Below, piece after piece: positions 1 to 6,197 of a stretch of DNA of 7,703 bases. This DNA comes from CAYGBW01 sp964348185 (GTDB lineage Bacteria > Desulfobacterota > BSN033 > WVXP01). The position numbers were made by a program, and so were the translations under genes. Within the stretch, counting starts at the first letter, position 1. Each line of letters begins with the position of its first letter. The stretch is taken from the NCBI GenBank assembly GCA_964348185.1, contig CAYGBW010000117.1:1-7703 (forward strand), written 5' to 3'. The notes under the pieces were generated by a model. That model searched no databases and was not told the DNA's origin. It saw only the letters and a program-made list of their open reading frames with translations.

Positions 1-1245
1 GTCGGTGATATCCGCCTCGATAACCACCGAAGGTATCGCCAGTCGCTCCATCACGAGGCGCTTCAAGTCGTATTGGCCCACGGAGTAAGGCTTGCAGCTC
101 CTAGCCGAGTGAATTACCATTCCATCAACATGATACTCCTTGATAAGCCGTTCCATGAGCTCCAAGCGGTGACGGAGGTTTCTGTTGAGGAGGACCAGGC
201 TATAGGTTTTGGCCATGGATTCGAAAGGCCGGGTCTCGTCCATTTCAGGAACCGTCTCAGCCCAGGCGTTGGTGTAGGTGGCGGTGACGAAGTTCATGCC
301 CTGCTGCGCGAAAACATGGGAGAGGTCACCGATTCTGTACCAGATAGGGATGTTGTCCCACATCAGCCGCTTTTGCTCATTCTGGATGGCTCCAATGCCT
401 CGATTCACCCGGTCTTTCAGTTCTCTAAGGAGGATACGATAGTAGTCCAAGGCCACGGGCAGACCCCGGAGGGAAACGATGGGGGCCAGATGGCCGAAGG
501 CGTCGAATATGGTCATCGGCGCCGGCCGGGTCCTCATCGTTGTGAGCACTTCACCCCAGGTGAAGGAGGTGTCTCGAGCAATAAGGATAATCTCCTGGAG
601 CCTCTGATAATCGAACCGTCGCCTGGTAAGGTGTTCCAATACAGGGATCATCTCTTCGAACTGGTGAACCATGTAAGAGATATCCCGGTCCGTGATCCTT
701 TCGAAGTTGTAAGGTGTGTCGAAAAGAACCAGGGGAATCCTCCAGTAATGGGCCAGGGCTCTATACCAATAGACCACGGTCTGGCAGATGTTGTTCGATG
801 CAAAGAGGAGGTCGGGTTTGGGCAGCTTACCGACTGGGGTCTTTCCCGAGAAGTAGTGACCCAGGTCTATCCGGGCATAGGAACACAGATCCTGATGGTA
901 ACCCTGGGCCTCGGCCACCGCGCATAACTCAGGCCCCATTTTCTGGGCACCGCAGAGGGCGCCGTGGTTTTCCGGATAGACTGTATAGAAGCCAAAAACC
1001 CTCAACATTTCTACCGGCGCACCGCTGGTCACCCATGCCACTGGCGTTGCTCCCTCTGTATAACGTGACAGGAAATAGTGACGAGTCATTATCTCTTTGA
1101 GCCGGCGAGTGGATTTGAGAGGGGGGCCGAGGTGTGGGGTAGACCGCCTCGATCGCTTTTTCTTCCCTGCCCGGGAAACGCGCATGATAGCTGGCGCACC
1201 CAGATTCCTCATGAAATTGAAACGGAGACTGTTGATGAACCCCAT
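1..1245 (-). CDS. 2-hydroxyacyl-CoA dehydratase / benzoyl-CoA reductase-type subunit (HGD-D family), long subunit, 3' end cut by window
   Basis: The frame is open for 415 codons from ATG 1245 to the window edge, with no stop. The HGD-D family (HgdA/HgdB, BcrB/BcrC, BzdN/BzdO) binds a [4Fe-4S] cluster and the acyl-CoA, and works with an ATP-driven activator. Visible hallmarks are VTSGAPVEMLR (about residues 72-82), YPENHGALCGAQ (90-101), a Cys-rich stretch with C98, C108 and C121 (DLCSYAR), SNNICQTVVYWYR (150-162) and SARSCKPYSVGQYD (380-393, C384). The end, IPSVVIEADITD, is the usual lead-in to the last 20-30 residues, so little is missing. The start has GGGAGGG 3 nt upstream, and an in-frame TGA lies farther upstream. 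It follows the short subunit on the same strand after 194 bp, matching the bcrC-bcrB order. Activator ATPase genes might lie beyond position 1. The family is certain; the substrate (2-hydroxyacyl-CoA or aromatic CoA) is unknown. Confidence 0.9.
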   Translation of the reverse strand, partial: MGFINSLRFNFMRNLGAPAIMRVSRAGKKKRSRRSTPHLGPPLKSTRRLKEIMTRHYFLSRYTEGATPVAWVTSGAPVEMLRVFGFYTVYPENHGALCGAQKMGPELCAVAEAQGYHQDLCSYARIDLGHYFSGKTPVGKLPKPDLLFASNNICQTVVYWYRALAHYWRIPLVLFDTPYNFERITDRDISYMVHQFEEMIPVLEHLTRRRFDYQRLQEIILIARDTSFTWGEVLTTMRTRPAPMTIFDAFGHLAPIVSLRGLPVALDYYRILLRELKDRVNRGIGAIQNEQKRLMWDNIPIWYRIGDLSHVFAQQGMNFVTATYTNAWAETVPEMDETRPFESMAKTYSLVLLNRNLRHRLELMERLIKEYHVDGMVIHSARSCKPYSVGQYDLKRLVMERLAIPSVVIEADITD

Positions 1246-1321
1246 GAGCCCTCCCAAAGGCGTACGGAGACCGCTGAAAAAGTTGGTCTTCCCTGCTCAA
1301 ACGGATTATCCGGCCGTGTCA

Positions 1322-1427
1322 GTTGTCGGTTGACAGTCGTCAGTCGTGACGACACGTTCGAATCATGGGTTGCTAATGAGATCTCTGATCTTTGAACAAC
1401 GGACCACGGACCACGAGCCACGGACAC
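1322..1427. repeat. two runs of degenerate 7-bp tandem repeats between the dehydratase subunit genes
   Basis: The 194 bp gap 1246-1439 holds no gene. Positions 1322-1349 read as four heptamers: GTTGTCG, GTTGACA, GTCGTCA, GTCGTGA. Positions 1400-1427 read as four more: CGGACCA, CGGACCA, CGAGCCA, CGGACAC. The two runs have different units but the same period. Neither is in an open frame of the flanking genes. I saw no convincing promoter or terminator in the gap, so the two subunits are probably co-transcribed. Function unknown; heptanucleotide short tandem repeats are known between genes in several bacterial groups. Confidence 0.7.
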
Positions 1428-1439
1428 GATCTGGGGAAC

Positions 1440-2534
1440 CTAGCGGATCATGTCTACGAAAGCCTCCACACGGTTGACCAGTTGACCGCTCAGCCCCTGG
1501 CTCAGTTCTGATTCAATGGTCAGAGTGGCAACGCCTTTCCTCTTTACATGTTCGACCACTTGCGGCAAGTCGAAGAGCTCCGGCTCGCAGAACTTCACCA
1601 TCGTAAAGATGACCCCCTTCGCACCGGTGCGCTCGATTTTCTCGAGAAGATAGTCCATCCGTTCCCTTAGGGGTGAGTTTTTGGTGGTACATGGGGGCAT
1701 GGCAAAGTAGGCTTCGGCCAGGGCCTGGAGGGGAGGCTCGTCCCTTCTGGACGGCGCGATGAGCCGCCGACTGCAGCTTAACAGGTCGTCCTCGGCCACT
1801 CGGACTCCCAATCTGTCCAGGTGGGCCAGGATCTCCGGAGGGGCGGGAAGAACACCGCTCAGGATCAGCGCCAAACCGCGGGCAGCCTGGCCCTTTGACG
1901 CCGCGAGGAATTCCTCCAGAAGCGGGAGAAAGTCGTCAGGATGGAGGTACTCACCTTGACGGATAACCTGATAGAACTCTTCATTGGAAACGCAAAGCCC
2001 TCCTCGAGCCCTCAGCTCATAGAGCTCCCTCAGGACGGCTGCAACCTGCTGGCCTTGCTGCACTCGGCGCTTCAGTTCGGCGGGGTCCAGGGGGCCTAGG
2101 TGTTTCTCGAGCCCGAAGATCAGCTTATTAAGCGCTTCCCTATAGTATTGGCGCGAGGACTCCCGGTAGGGGGCCCTGGGATGGTAGAAAAAGTGACAGG
2201 GCTTGTCGAGATCCAGGCAGTCATGGACGATAGAGGCGAGGTTCTGGATCGAGTCGCAGGTGTGGGGGAAGAGAAAACCGTCTAGATCCTCACACCGGCC
2301 CTGGAGAACCAGCTCCAACCCGAGTTTCACAACGGAACAGATGTGGGGTTGCAGGTGAGCGTGGGCGTGGCTCACCTGTAAGGGGGGGTCCCAGATCTCT
2401 ACGGGCAGGGCGTTCATGGCCCAGAGGATCTCCCTGGGGTAATGGGCAGGAAAGACCCCGAAGAGGTGGCGCCCGTGTGCGCGCCTCTGGTGTCTCATAT
2501 ACTCCTTCCGCGACTGAAATGAGGGTTGAGTCAC
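1440..2534 (-). CDS. 2-hydroxyacyl-CoA dehydratase / benzoyl-CoA reductase-type subunit (HGD-D family), short subunit
   Basis: 364 aa from GTG 2534, the size of BcrC/BzdN/HgdB-type subunits. The family pattern is clear: RKEY...GVFPAHYPREILWAMNALPVEIWDPP at the N-terminus (about residues 9-51), HLQPHICSVVKLGLE (C66), DGFLFPHTCDSIQNL (C93), and near the C-terminus FTMVKFCEPELFDLP (C316) followed by a typical ESELSQGLSGQLVNRVEAF ending. C66, C93 and C316 are the expected [4Fe-4S] ligands. The protein should be cytoplasmic and pair with the downstream long subunit. I chose GTG 2534 because GGAG lies 7 nt upstream and the family-conserved RKEY helix is kept. ATG 2498 has AAGGAG only 3 nt away and would cut that helix. 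A farther in-frame TTG at 2612 is the -35 box of the promoter and cannot be the start. Substrate unknown. Confidence 0.9.
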   Translation of the reverse strand: MTQPSFQSRKEYMRHQRRAHGRHLFGVFPAHYPREILWAMNALPVEIWDPPLQVSHAHAHLQPHICSVVKLGLELVLQGRCEDLDGFLFPHTCDSIQNLASIVHDCLDLDKPCHFFYHPRAPYRESSRQYYREALNKLIFGLEKHLGPLDPAELKRRVQQGQQVAAVLRELYELRARGGLCVSNEEFYQVIRQGEYLHPDDFLPLLEEFLAASKGQAARGLALILSGVLPAPPEILAHLDRLGVRVAEDDLLSCSRRLIAPSRRDEPPLQALAEAYFAMPPCTTKNSPLRERMDYLLEKIERTGAKGVIFTMVKFCEPELFDLPQVVEHVKRKGVATLTIESELSQGLSGQLVNRVEAFVDMIR

Positions 2535-2583
2535 GAGAACTCTCCCAGAACTCCTTGACGGGCCAATGGGACGGGGTTTTGGA

Positions 2584-2612
2584 AGTATAGGTTCAAGCGC
2601 TCCGGGTGTCAA
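2584..2612 (-). promoter_or_regulatory. sigma-70-type promoter for the dehydratase operon
   Basis: On the minus strand, TTGACA (2612-2607) is followed by exactly 17 nt and TATACT (2589-2584), near-perfect -35 and -10 boxes. Transcription would start near 2577, giving a leader of about 43 nt to GTG 2534. The -35 box contains the TTG codon that an ORF caller would take as the start, so this promoter argues against the longer N-terminus. Confidence 0.8.
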
Positions 2613-2635
2613 GACGGCAGGGGGATTCGTCCCTG

Positions 2636-2664
2636 TTGAAGGCTCCGTATAGTCCTGGTATAAG
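2636..2664 (+). promoter_or_regulatory. sigma-70-type promoter for the MFS carrier gene
   Basis: TTGAAG (2636-2641), 17 nt, TATAAG (2659-2664): four of six and five of six consensus bases with ideal spacing. Transcription would start near 2671, leaving a leader of about 124 nt before ATG 2795. The -35 box is only 23 nt from the -35 box of the divergent dehydratase promoter, so one regulator bound between them could control both directions. Confidence 0.6.
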
Positions 2665-2692
2665 GAATGAAGGGAGACCTCACACGGGAACG

Positions 2693-2737
2693 GTGCGTAG
2701 GGGAACAGACAAAGGGTGAAGGAGAGATTCTACGCAC
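2693..2737 (+). promoter_or_regulatory. inverted repeat in the MFS gene leader
   Basis: GTGCGTAG (2693-2700) and CTACGCAC (2730-2737) are perfect 8-bp inverted copies 29 nt apart, downstream of the predicted MFS promoter. They could form an RNA stem or serve as a split operator. There is no T-tract after the second arm, so it is not an intrinsic terminator. The role is unknown. Confidence 0.45.
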
Positions 2738-2794
2738 AGAGGGCGGGGTTACCCATATTGGCTTCGACGCGTTTGTCCGGAGAGGGCTGAAGGG

Positions 2795-4015
2795 ATGATG
2801 GGAAGGAGCTCACGTGACAGGGGGATTCTGGCGGTGGCAGGGAGTTCTGCCGCTATATTCTGGCCGGGAGCCTTCGTCTTTGGTTTCCCCGGTGTGATGG
2901 GGTCTTACTGGCAGGGGGTGTTCAACGTGGGACAGGGCCCCATCGGCAGCACCCTGTTTTTTTCGTTGGCCGCTCTCGGCATCTTTATGTTTCCTGTGGG
3001 CCGATGGCAAGAAAAAATCGGCACAAGAAGAATGATAACCATTGGGGCAACAATCTGCGGTTTAAACGGTGCCACCATAGCTTACGCCTCGAATGTCTCC
3101 ATGCTTTACCTTTGGGCTTTCCTGATTGGTCTGGGTTCCTCCTTCATTTATGTCCCTGCCCTAACGACGGTCCAGCGTTGGCACCCGGAAAGAAGAGGGC
3201 TTGTCTCTGGAATCGTTAACATGGTGTTCGGGCTGTCAGCGGCGATTATGTCTCCCCTGTTCGCGATCATGCTGGAATCGATGGGCTACGTTCCCATGAA
3301 TATTGCAATGGCGGTAACTGCCCTTGTGGTCGGGGTCATGGGTGCCCAGTTTACAGAAACACCGGAAAGGGTCCGATCCCTAGGGCGGGAATCTGAACCC
3401 CATGAAAAACCTCCCCCACGGGGGAGAGGTTCTCTGACCGTTGGCGAAACCGTCCGGACGAAGAGTTTCTGGTTTCTCTGGCTCACATGGGCGTTTCAGG
3501 GGGCAGCAGGGATCTCGATGGTGACCCTATCAACGGCTTTCGGCGTGTCCAAGGGGTTTGCCTTGGAGTCTGCGGTCGTCATTTTGACGGTTTTCAATGT
3601 CATGAATGGGGTTAGCCGAATACTGACGGGTTATCTGTCCGATATCATCGGACGAAACTCCGCGATGAGTACAGTCTTCTTCGTCGCTGGATTTGCGTAT
3701 TTTGCGCTGCCCCACGCGAGAAGTCTGTTGGCCTCGGCCGCGCTTGCGGCGATGATCGGTTTCGCCTTCGGAACCCTGTTTGCTGTGTCCGCTCCCCTGG
3801 CAGCTGATTGCTTTGGGTTGAAGCATTTTGGAGCGATCTTCGGTCTGGTCTTTACAGCGTATGGCTTTGTTTCCGGAGCGATAGGACCTTCCCTGAGTGG
3901 ATTTATCTTGGACGTGTCCCGAGGGAATTTTACGATCGTTTTTCTCTATCTGGGCGCGTTCTGTGTGGTCTCTGGGTTTTTGATTCGATTTGTTTCCCCC
4001 TCCCAATCTGGATGA
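2795..4015 (+). CDS. MFS carrier, oxalate/formate antiporter (OxlT/OFA)-like
   Basis: 406 aa with about twelve hydrophobic segments in two halves joined by a cytoplasmic loop at about residues 188-224. MFS motif A appears twice: VGRWQEKIGTRR (68-79, loop 2-3) and GYLSDIIGR (279-287, loop 8-9). Length and layout fit the oxalate/formate antiporter family of the inner membrane. NGVSR275 in TM8 matches the position of OxlT Arg272 (from memory), but the TM11 lysine of OxlT (Lys355, in a TAKG motif) is Tyr356 here (TAYG). A strict oxalate/formate exchanger is therefore unlikely, and another organic acid is more probable. GGAGAGGG sits 8 nt upstream of ATG 2795; ATG 2798 is possible. The gene has its own promoter and is divergent from the dehydratase pair, which hints at a shared substrate or product. 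The substrate is not determined. Confidence 0.88.
   Translation: MMGRSSRDRGILAVAGSSAAIFWPGAFVFGFPGVMGSYWQGVFNVGQGPIGSTLFFSLAALGIFMFPVGRWQEKIGTRRMITIGATICGLNGATIAYASNVSMLYLWAFLIGLGSSFIYVPALTTVQRWHPERRGLVSGIVNMVFGLSAAIMSPLFAIMLESMGYVPMNIAMAVTALVVGVMGAQFTETPERVRSLGRESEPHEKPPPRGRGSLTVGETVRTKSFWFLWLTWAFQGAAGISMVTLSTAFGVSKGFALESAVVILTVFNVMNGVSRILTGYLSDIIGRNSAMSTVFFVAGFAYFALPHARSLLASAALAAMIGFAFGTLFAVSAPLAADCFGLKHFGAIFGLVFTAYGFVSGAIGPSLSGFILDVSRGNFTIVFLYLGAFCVVSGFLIRFVSPSQSG
3408..3431 (+). repeat. GC-rich palindrome inside the central loop of the MFS gene
   Basis: AACCTCCCCC (3408-3417) and GGGGGAGAGGTT (3420-3431) pair as an imperfect hairpin with a 2-nt bulge. It lies in frame and encodes part of the cytoplasmic loop between the two halves (around KPPPRGRGS, residues 205-213), where inserted residues are tolerated. 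It resembles palindromes that spread in some genomes, but one copy cannot prove that. Confidence 0.45.
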
Positions 4016-4211
4016 GCGTGTCACCGTTGTTCGGAGTGCCCTTCCGTGATCTTCTGTGTTCTGGCCAGAAGTGATTCATCCCCCGAGTCTATCCGGTACC
4101 CATGCCCCCCTCCGCGCAAAGAGAGCCAGCCGTTTGCTGAGGATAACAGTCCACCCGGGGATTTGATGGGTTGCCCTCCTAGAGGCTGCCGTGACACCTG
4201 GTTTCTCGTCG
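4016..4211. other. non-coding stretch after the MFS gene
   Basis: About 196 bp with no supportable gene on either strand; the short open frames here have no family features. The one clear structure is the 12-bp perfect palindrome TTCTGGCCAGAA (4059-4070). The overlapping pair CTTCTG (4051-4056) / CAGAAG (4066-4071) is an alternative stem. No T-tract follows, so I cannot call a terminator for the MFS gene. Confidence 0.5.
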
Positions 4212-4241
4212 TTGACACATAAGATTTTCCCCTGTTATAGT
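4212..4241 (+). promoter_or_regulatory. sigma-70-type promoter for sdhAB
   Basis: TTGACA (4212-4217), a perfect -35 box, is followed by 18 nt and TATAGT (4236-4241), five of six consensus bases. Transcription would start near 4248, leaving an unusually long leader of about 224 nt before the sdhA ATG at 4472. The promoter makes sdhAB independent of the upstream MFS gene. Confidence 0.7.
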
Positions 4242-4331
4242 AACAGCAACAAGGTCGGAGTCAGAGGATGCGGTATTTTCAAGGAATTACAAGGGAGAAG
4301 GAACGGCCGTGGGGATGAACGGGTAGGCTTT

Positions 4332-4399
4332 GGGGGCGAGAGAAACGGCTCGTGACTCTTGTGCCCCCGAGGGGCTTGGTCGGGGGAGCGGCTTTTTTT
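4332..4399 (+). terminator. terminator-like hairpin with competing pairing in the sdhA leader (possible attenuator)
   Basis: CCCCCGA (4364-4370) and TCGGGGG (4380-4386) form a perfect 7-bp stem with a 9-nt loop, followed after 6 nt by seven Ts (4393-4399). The same C-run can pair with the upstream GGGGGC (4332-4337 with 4363-4368) or fold locally as GCCCC/GGGGC (4363-4367 with 4371-4375). These pairings are mutually exclusive, as in attenuators. The element lies between the sdhA promoter and its start codon. The 6-nt gap before the T-run is longer than in a standard terminator, and runs of G and C pair easily by chance, so the call is tentative. No known riboswitch class was recognised. Confidence 0.4.
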
Positions 4400-4471
4400 C
4401 CCGGAGGGGAGACAGTCGCCCCAGGGACGAGTATTGAGACTTTTTTTGAGAAATCTTGAGGGTGAAGAAGC

Positions 4472-6196
4472 ATGCGGTTTCAGCACGATGTGGTGATTGT
4501 GGGTTCTGGTTTGGCAGGTCTTCGGGCGGCGATTGAAGTTGCCGGAGAGGGCGATGTCGCTGTCATCAGTAAGGTGCTTCCCACACGATCTCACTCAGGC
4601 GCTGCACAAGGGGGCATCACAGCAGCCCTGGGAAATGAAGAGGAGGATCGGTGGGAATGGCACATGTTCGATACGGTCAAAGGAAGTGACTATCTCGGGG
4701 ATCAAGATGCCATTGAGATCCTGGCTCAGGATGCTCCCAGGGCGATTTATGAGTTGGAACACATGGGGGTGCCCTTCAGTCGGAACGCGCAAGGCAAAAT
4801 CGCCCAGCGTGCCTTTGGCGGCCATACTCGGGATTATGGGAAAGCCCCTGTTAAGCGGGCCTGCTATGCGGCTGACCGGACAGGACGGGTGACCATGGAC
4901 ACCCTGTATGAGCAATGTCTCAGCCGGAATGTCGCGTTTTATCCGGAGTTCCATGTTCTCTCCCTTGCGATCGAGGGGGGACGCTGCCACGGGGTTGTGG
5001 CTTATGAATTGGCAAACGGAGAGATCCACACGTTCCAGGCACGGGCGGTCCTCTTTGCCACGGGCGGAAATGGTCAGATCTTCAGGACGACTTCCAATGG
5101 ATTTGCAAACACCGGGGATGGGATCGCCATGGCCTATCGGTGTGGGATTCCCCTGGAAGATATGGAATTCGTCCAGTTTCATCCTACGGGGATCTATGGA
5201 CTCGGGGTTCTGATCAGCGAGGCAGCCCGAGGGGAGGGGGGGATTCTGAGAAACGGGAAGGGGGAAGCGTTCATGGAGCGCTATGCTCCGACGGTGAAAG
5301 ATCTTGCCCCCCGCGACATGATTTCCCGGGCAATCATGACAGAGTTTCGGCAGGGTCGGGGGATCAATGGTGAGCGGTATGTCCATCTCGATCTGACCCA
5401 CCTGGGGAGAGATCGGATCCGAGAACGGCTCTGGGAGATTGCCTCGTTCTCTAAGATCTATGCGGGGGTTGATCCCGCAGAAGCCCCGATTCCCGTGGAA
5501 CCGACCTGTCACTATATCATGGGGGGAATCCCGACCGACACGGAGGGAAGAGTGCTTGCAGATGGAAAAGAGACTCTCCTGGATGGGTTCTATGCTGCTG
5601 GGGAGTGCGCGTGTGTCTCAGCCCACGGTGCAAACCGATTGGGAACCAACTCTCTCCTCGATCTCATCGTCTTTGGGCGGAGAGCCGGGAAGGACATCGC
5701 CAAAACCATCAAATCCGACTCCCATGGACCTTTTCCCAAGGGTCTGGAGGAGGAGGTGAGAGCAAAGGCAGAGGGTCTACTCCAATCAAAAGGAAAAGAG
5801 AAGCTCCACCCTCTCCGCCAGCAGTTGAAGGAGACGATGATGGATTACTGTTCGGTGTTTCGCGATGAGAAGGGGCTCAAGGGGGCACTGAAACAGATCA
5901 GCGTTCTCAAGGAAAGGTACGGCACGGTCGGTCTTTCCCACAGAGGGAAACGGTTTAACTATGAGCTGATGGAGGCCTTTGAGCTGGGACATATGCTCCT
6001 TCAAGTCGAGGCCATTCTGGCCAGCGCTTTGGCACGGGAGGAGAGTCGGGGAGCACATTTCCGGGAGGATTTCCCAGAGCGAGACGACGAAAAATGGCTG
6101 AAGCATACCCTGGTCACCCTTACCCCCGGGGGTGCCAAAATCACGGATAAACCGGTGACCATCACCCGGTTCGAGCCGAAAGCCAGGACCTACTGA
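4472..6196 (+). CDS. sdhA: succinate dehydrogenase / fumarate reductase flavoprotein subunit
   Basis: 574 aa, close to E. coli SdhA (588). It interconverts succinate and fumarate with covalently bound FAD and passes electrons to SdhB. The FAD-binding fold starts at DVVIVGSGLAGLRAA (6-20). RSHSGAAQGG (39-48) carries His41, the expected covalent FAD site. FHPTGIYGLGVLISEAARGEGG (236-257, His237), PRDMISR (Arg281), PTCHYIMGGIPT (His347) and GANRLGTNSL (Arg389) supply the substrate-binding and catalytic residues of the family. The C-terminal ESRGAHFREDFPERDD is also typical. All key residues are present, so the enzyme should be active. ATG 4472 is just ahead of the flavin fold, with only a weak GGTGAAG ribosome-binding site. 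sdhB follows 1 nt after the stop. Sequence alone does not show which direction is physiological. No anchor gene adjoins it. Confidence 0.96.
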   Translation: MRFQHDVVIVGSGLAGLRAAIEVAGEGDVAVISKVLPTRSHSGAAQGGITAALGNEEEDRWEWHMFDTVKGSDYLGDQDAIEILAQDAPRAIYELEHMGVPFSRNAQGKIAQRAFGGHTRDYGKAPVKRACYAADRTGRVTMDTLYEQCLSRNVAFYPEFHVLSLAIEGGRCHGVVAYELANGEIHTFQARAVLFATGGNGQIFRTTSNGFANTGDGIAMAYRCGIPLEDMEFVQFHPTGIYGLGVLISEAARGEGGILRNGKGEAFMERYAPTVKDLAPRDMISRAIMTEFRQGRGINGERYVHLDLTHLGRDRIRERLWEIASFSKIYAGVDPAEAPIPVEPTCHYIMGGIPTDTEGRVLADGKETLLDGFYAAGECACVSAHGANRLGTNSLLDLIVFGRRAGKDIAKTIKSDSHGPFPKGLEEEVRAKAEGLLQSKGKEKLHPLRQQLKETMMDYCSVFRDEKGLKGALKQISVLKERYGTVGLSHRGKRFNYELMEAFELGHMLLQVEAILASALAREESRGAHFREDFPERDDEKWLKHTLVTLTPGGAKITDKPVTITRFEPKARTY

Positions 6197-6197
6197 G

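Noticed and set aside
73..927. Plus-strand open frame of 284 codons
   Set aside because: It lies opposite the HGD-D long subunit gene, whose frame carries clear family motifs. The plus-strand product has no recognisable domain, so it is an antisense shadow.
929..1300. Minus-strand open frame of 123 codons
   Set aside because: It overlaps the start of the long dehydratase subunit in another frame. The family motifs run unbroken in the ATG 1245 frame, so there is no need for a frameshift or a separate gene.
2536..2553. Direct repeat AGAACTC spaced 11 bp apart, considered as an operator
   Set aside because: It overlaps the ribosome-binding site of the GTG 2534 start, and two 7-bp copies are weak evidence.
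4406..4447. GGGG/CCCC stem (4406-4409 with 4419-4422) and the following T-run as a second terminator
   Set aside because: The stem is only 4 bp and ends 18 nt before the T-run, too far for an intrinsic terminator.
4235..4594. Minus-strand open frame considered as a possible small anchor protein
   Set aside because: The translation is basic and proline-rich with no run of hydrophobic residues fit for membrane helices, and it overlaps the sdhA promoter, leader and start.
4595..5512. Minus-strand open frame of 305 codons
   Set aside because: It is opposite sdhA, which has complete catalytic motifs; the antisense product has no family features.
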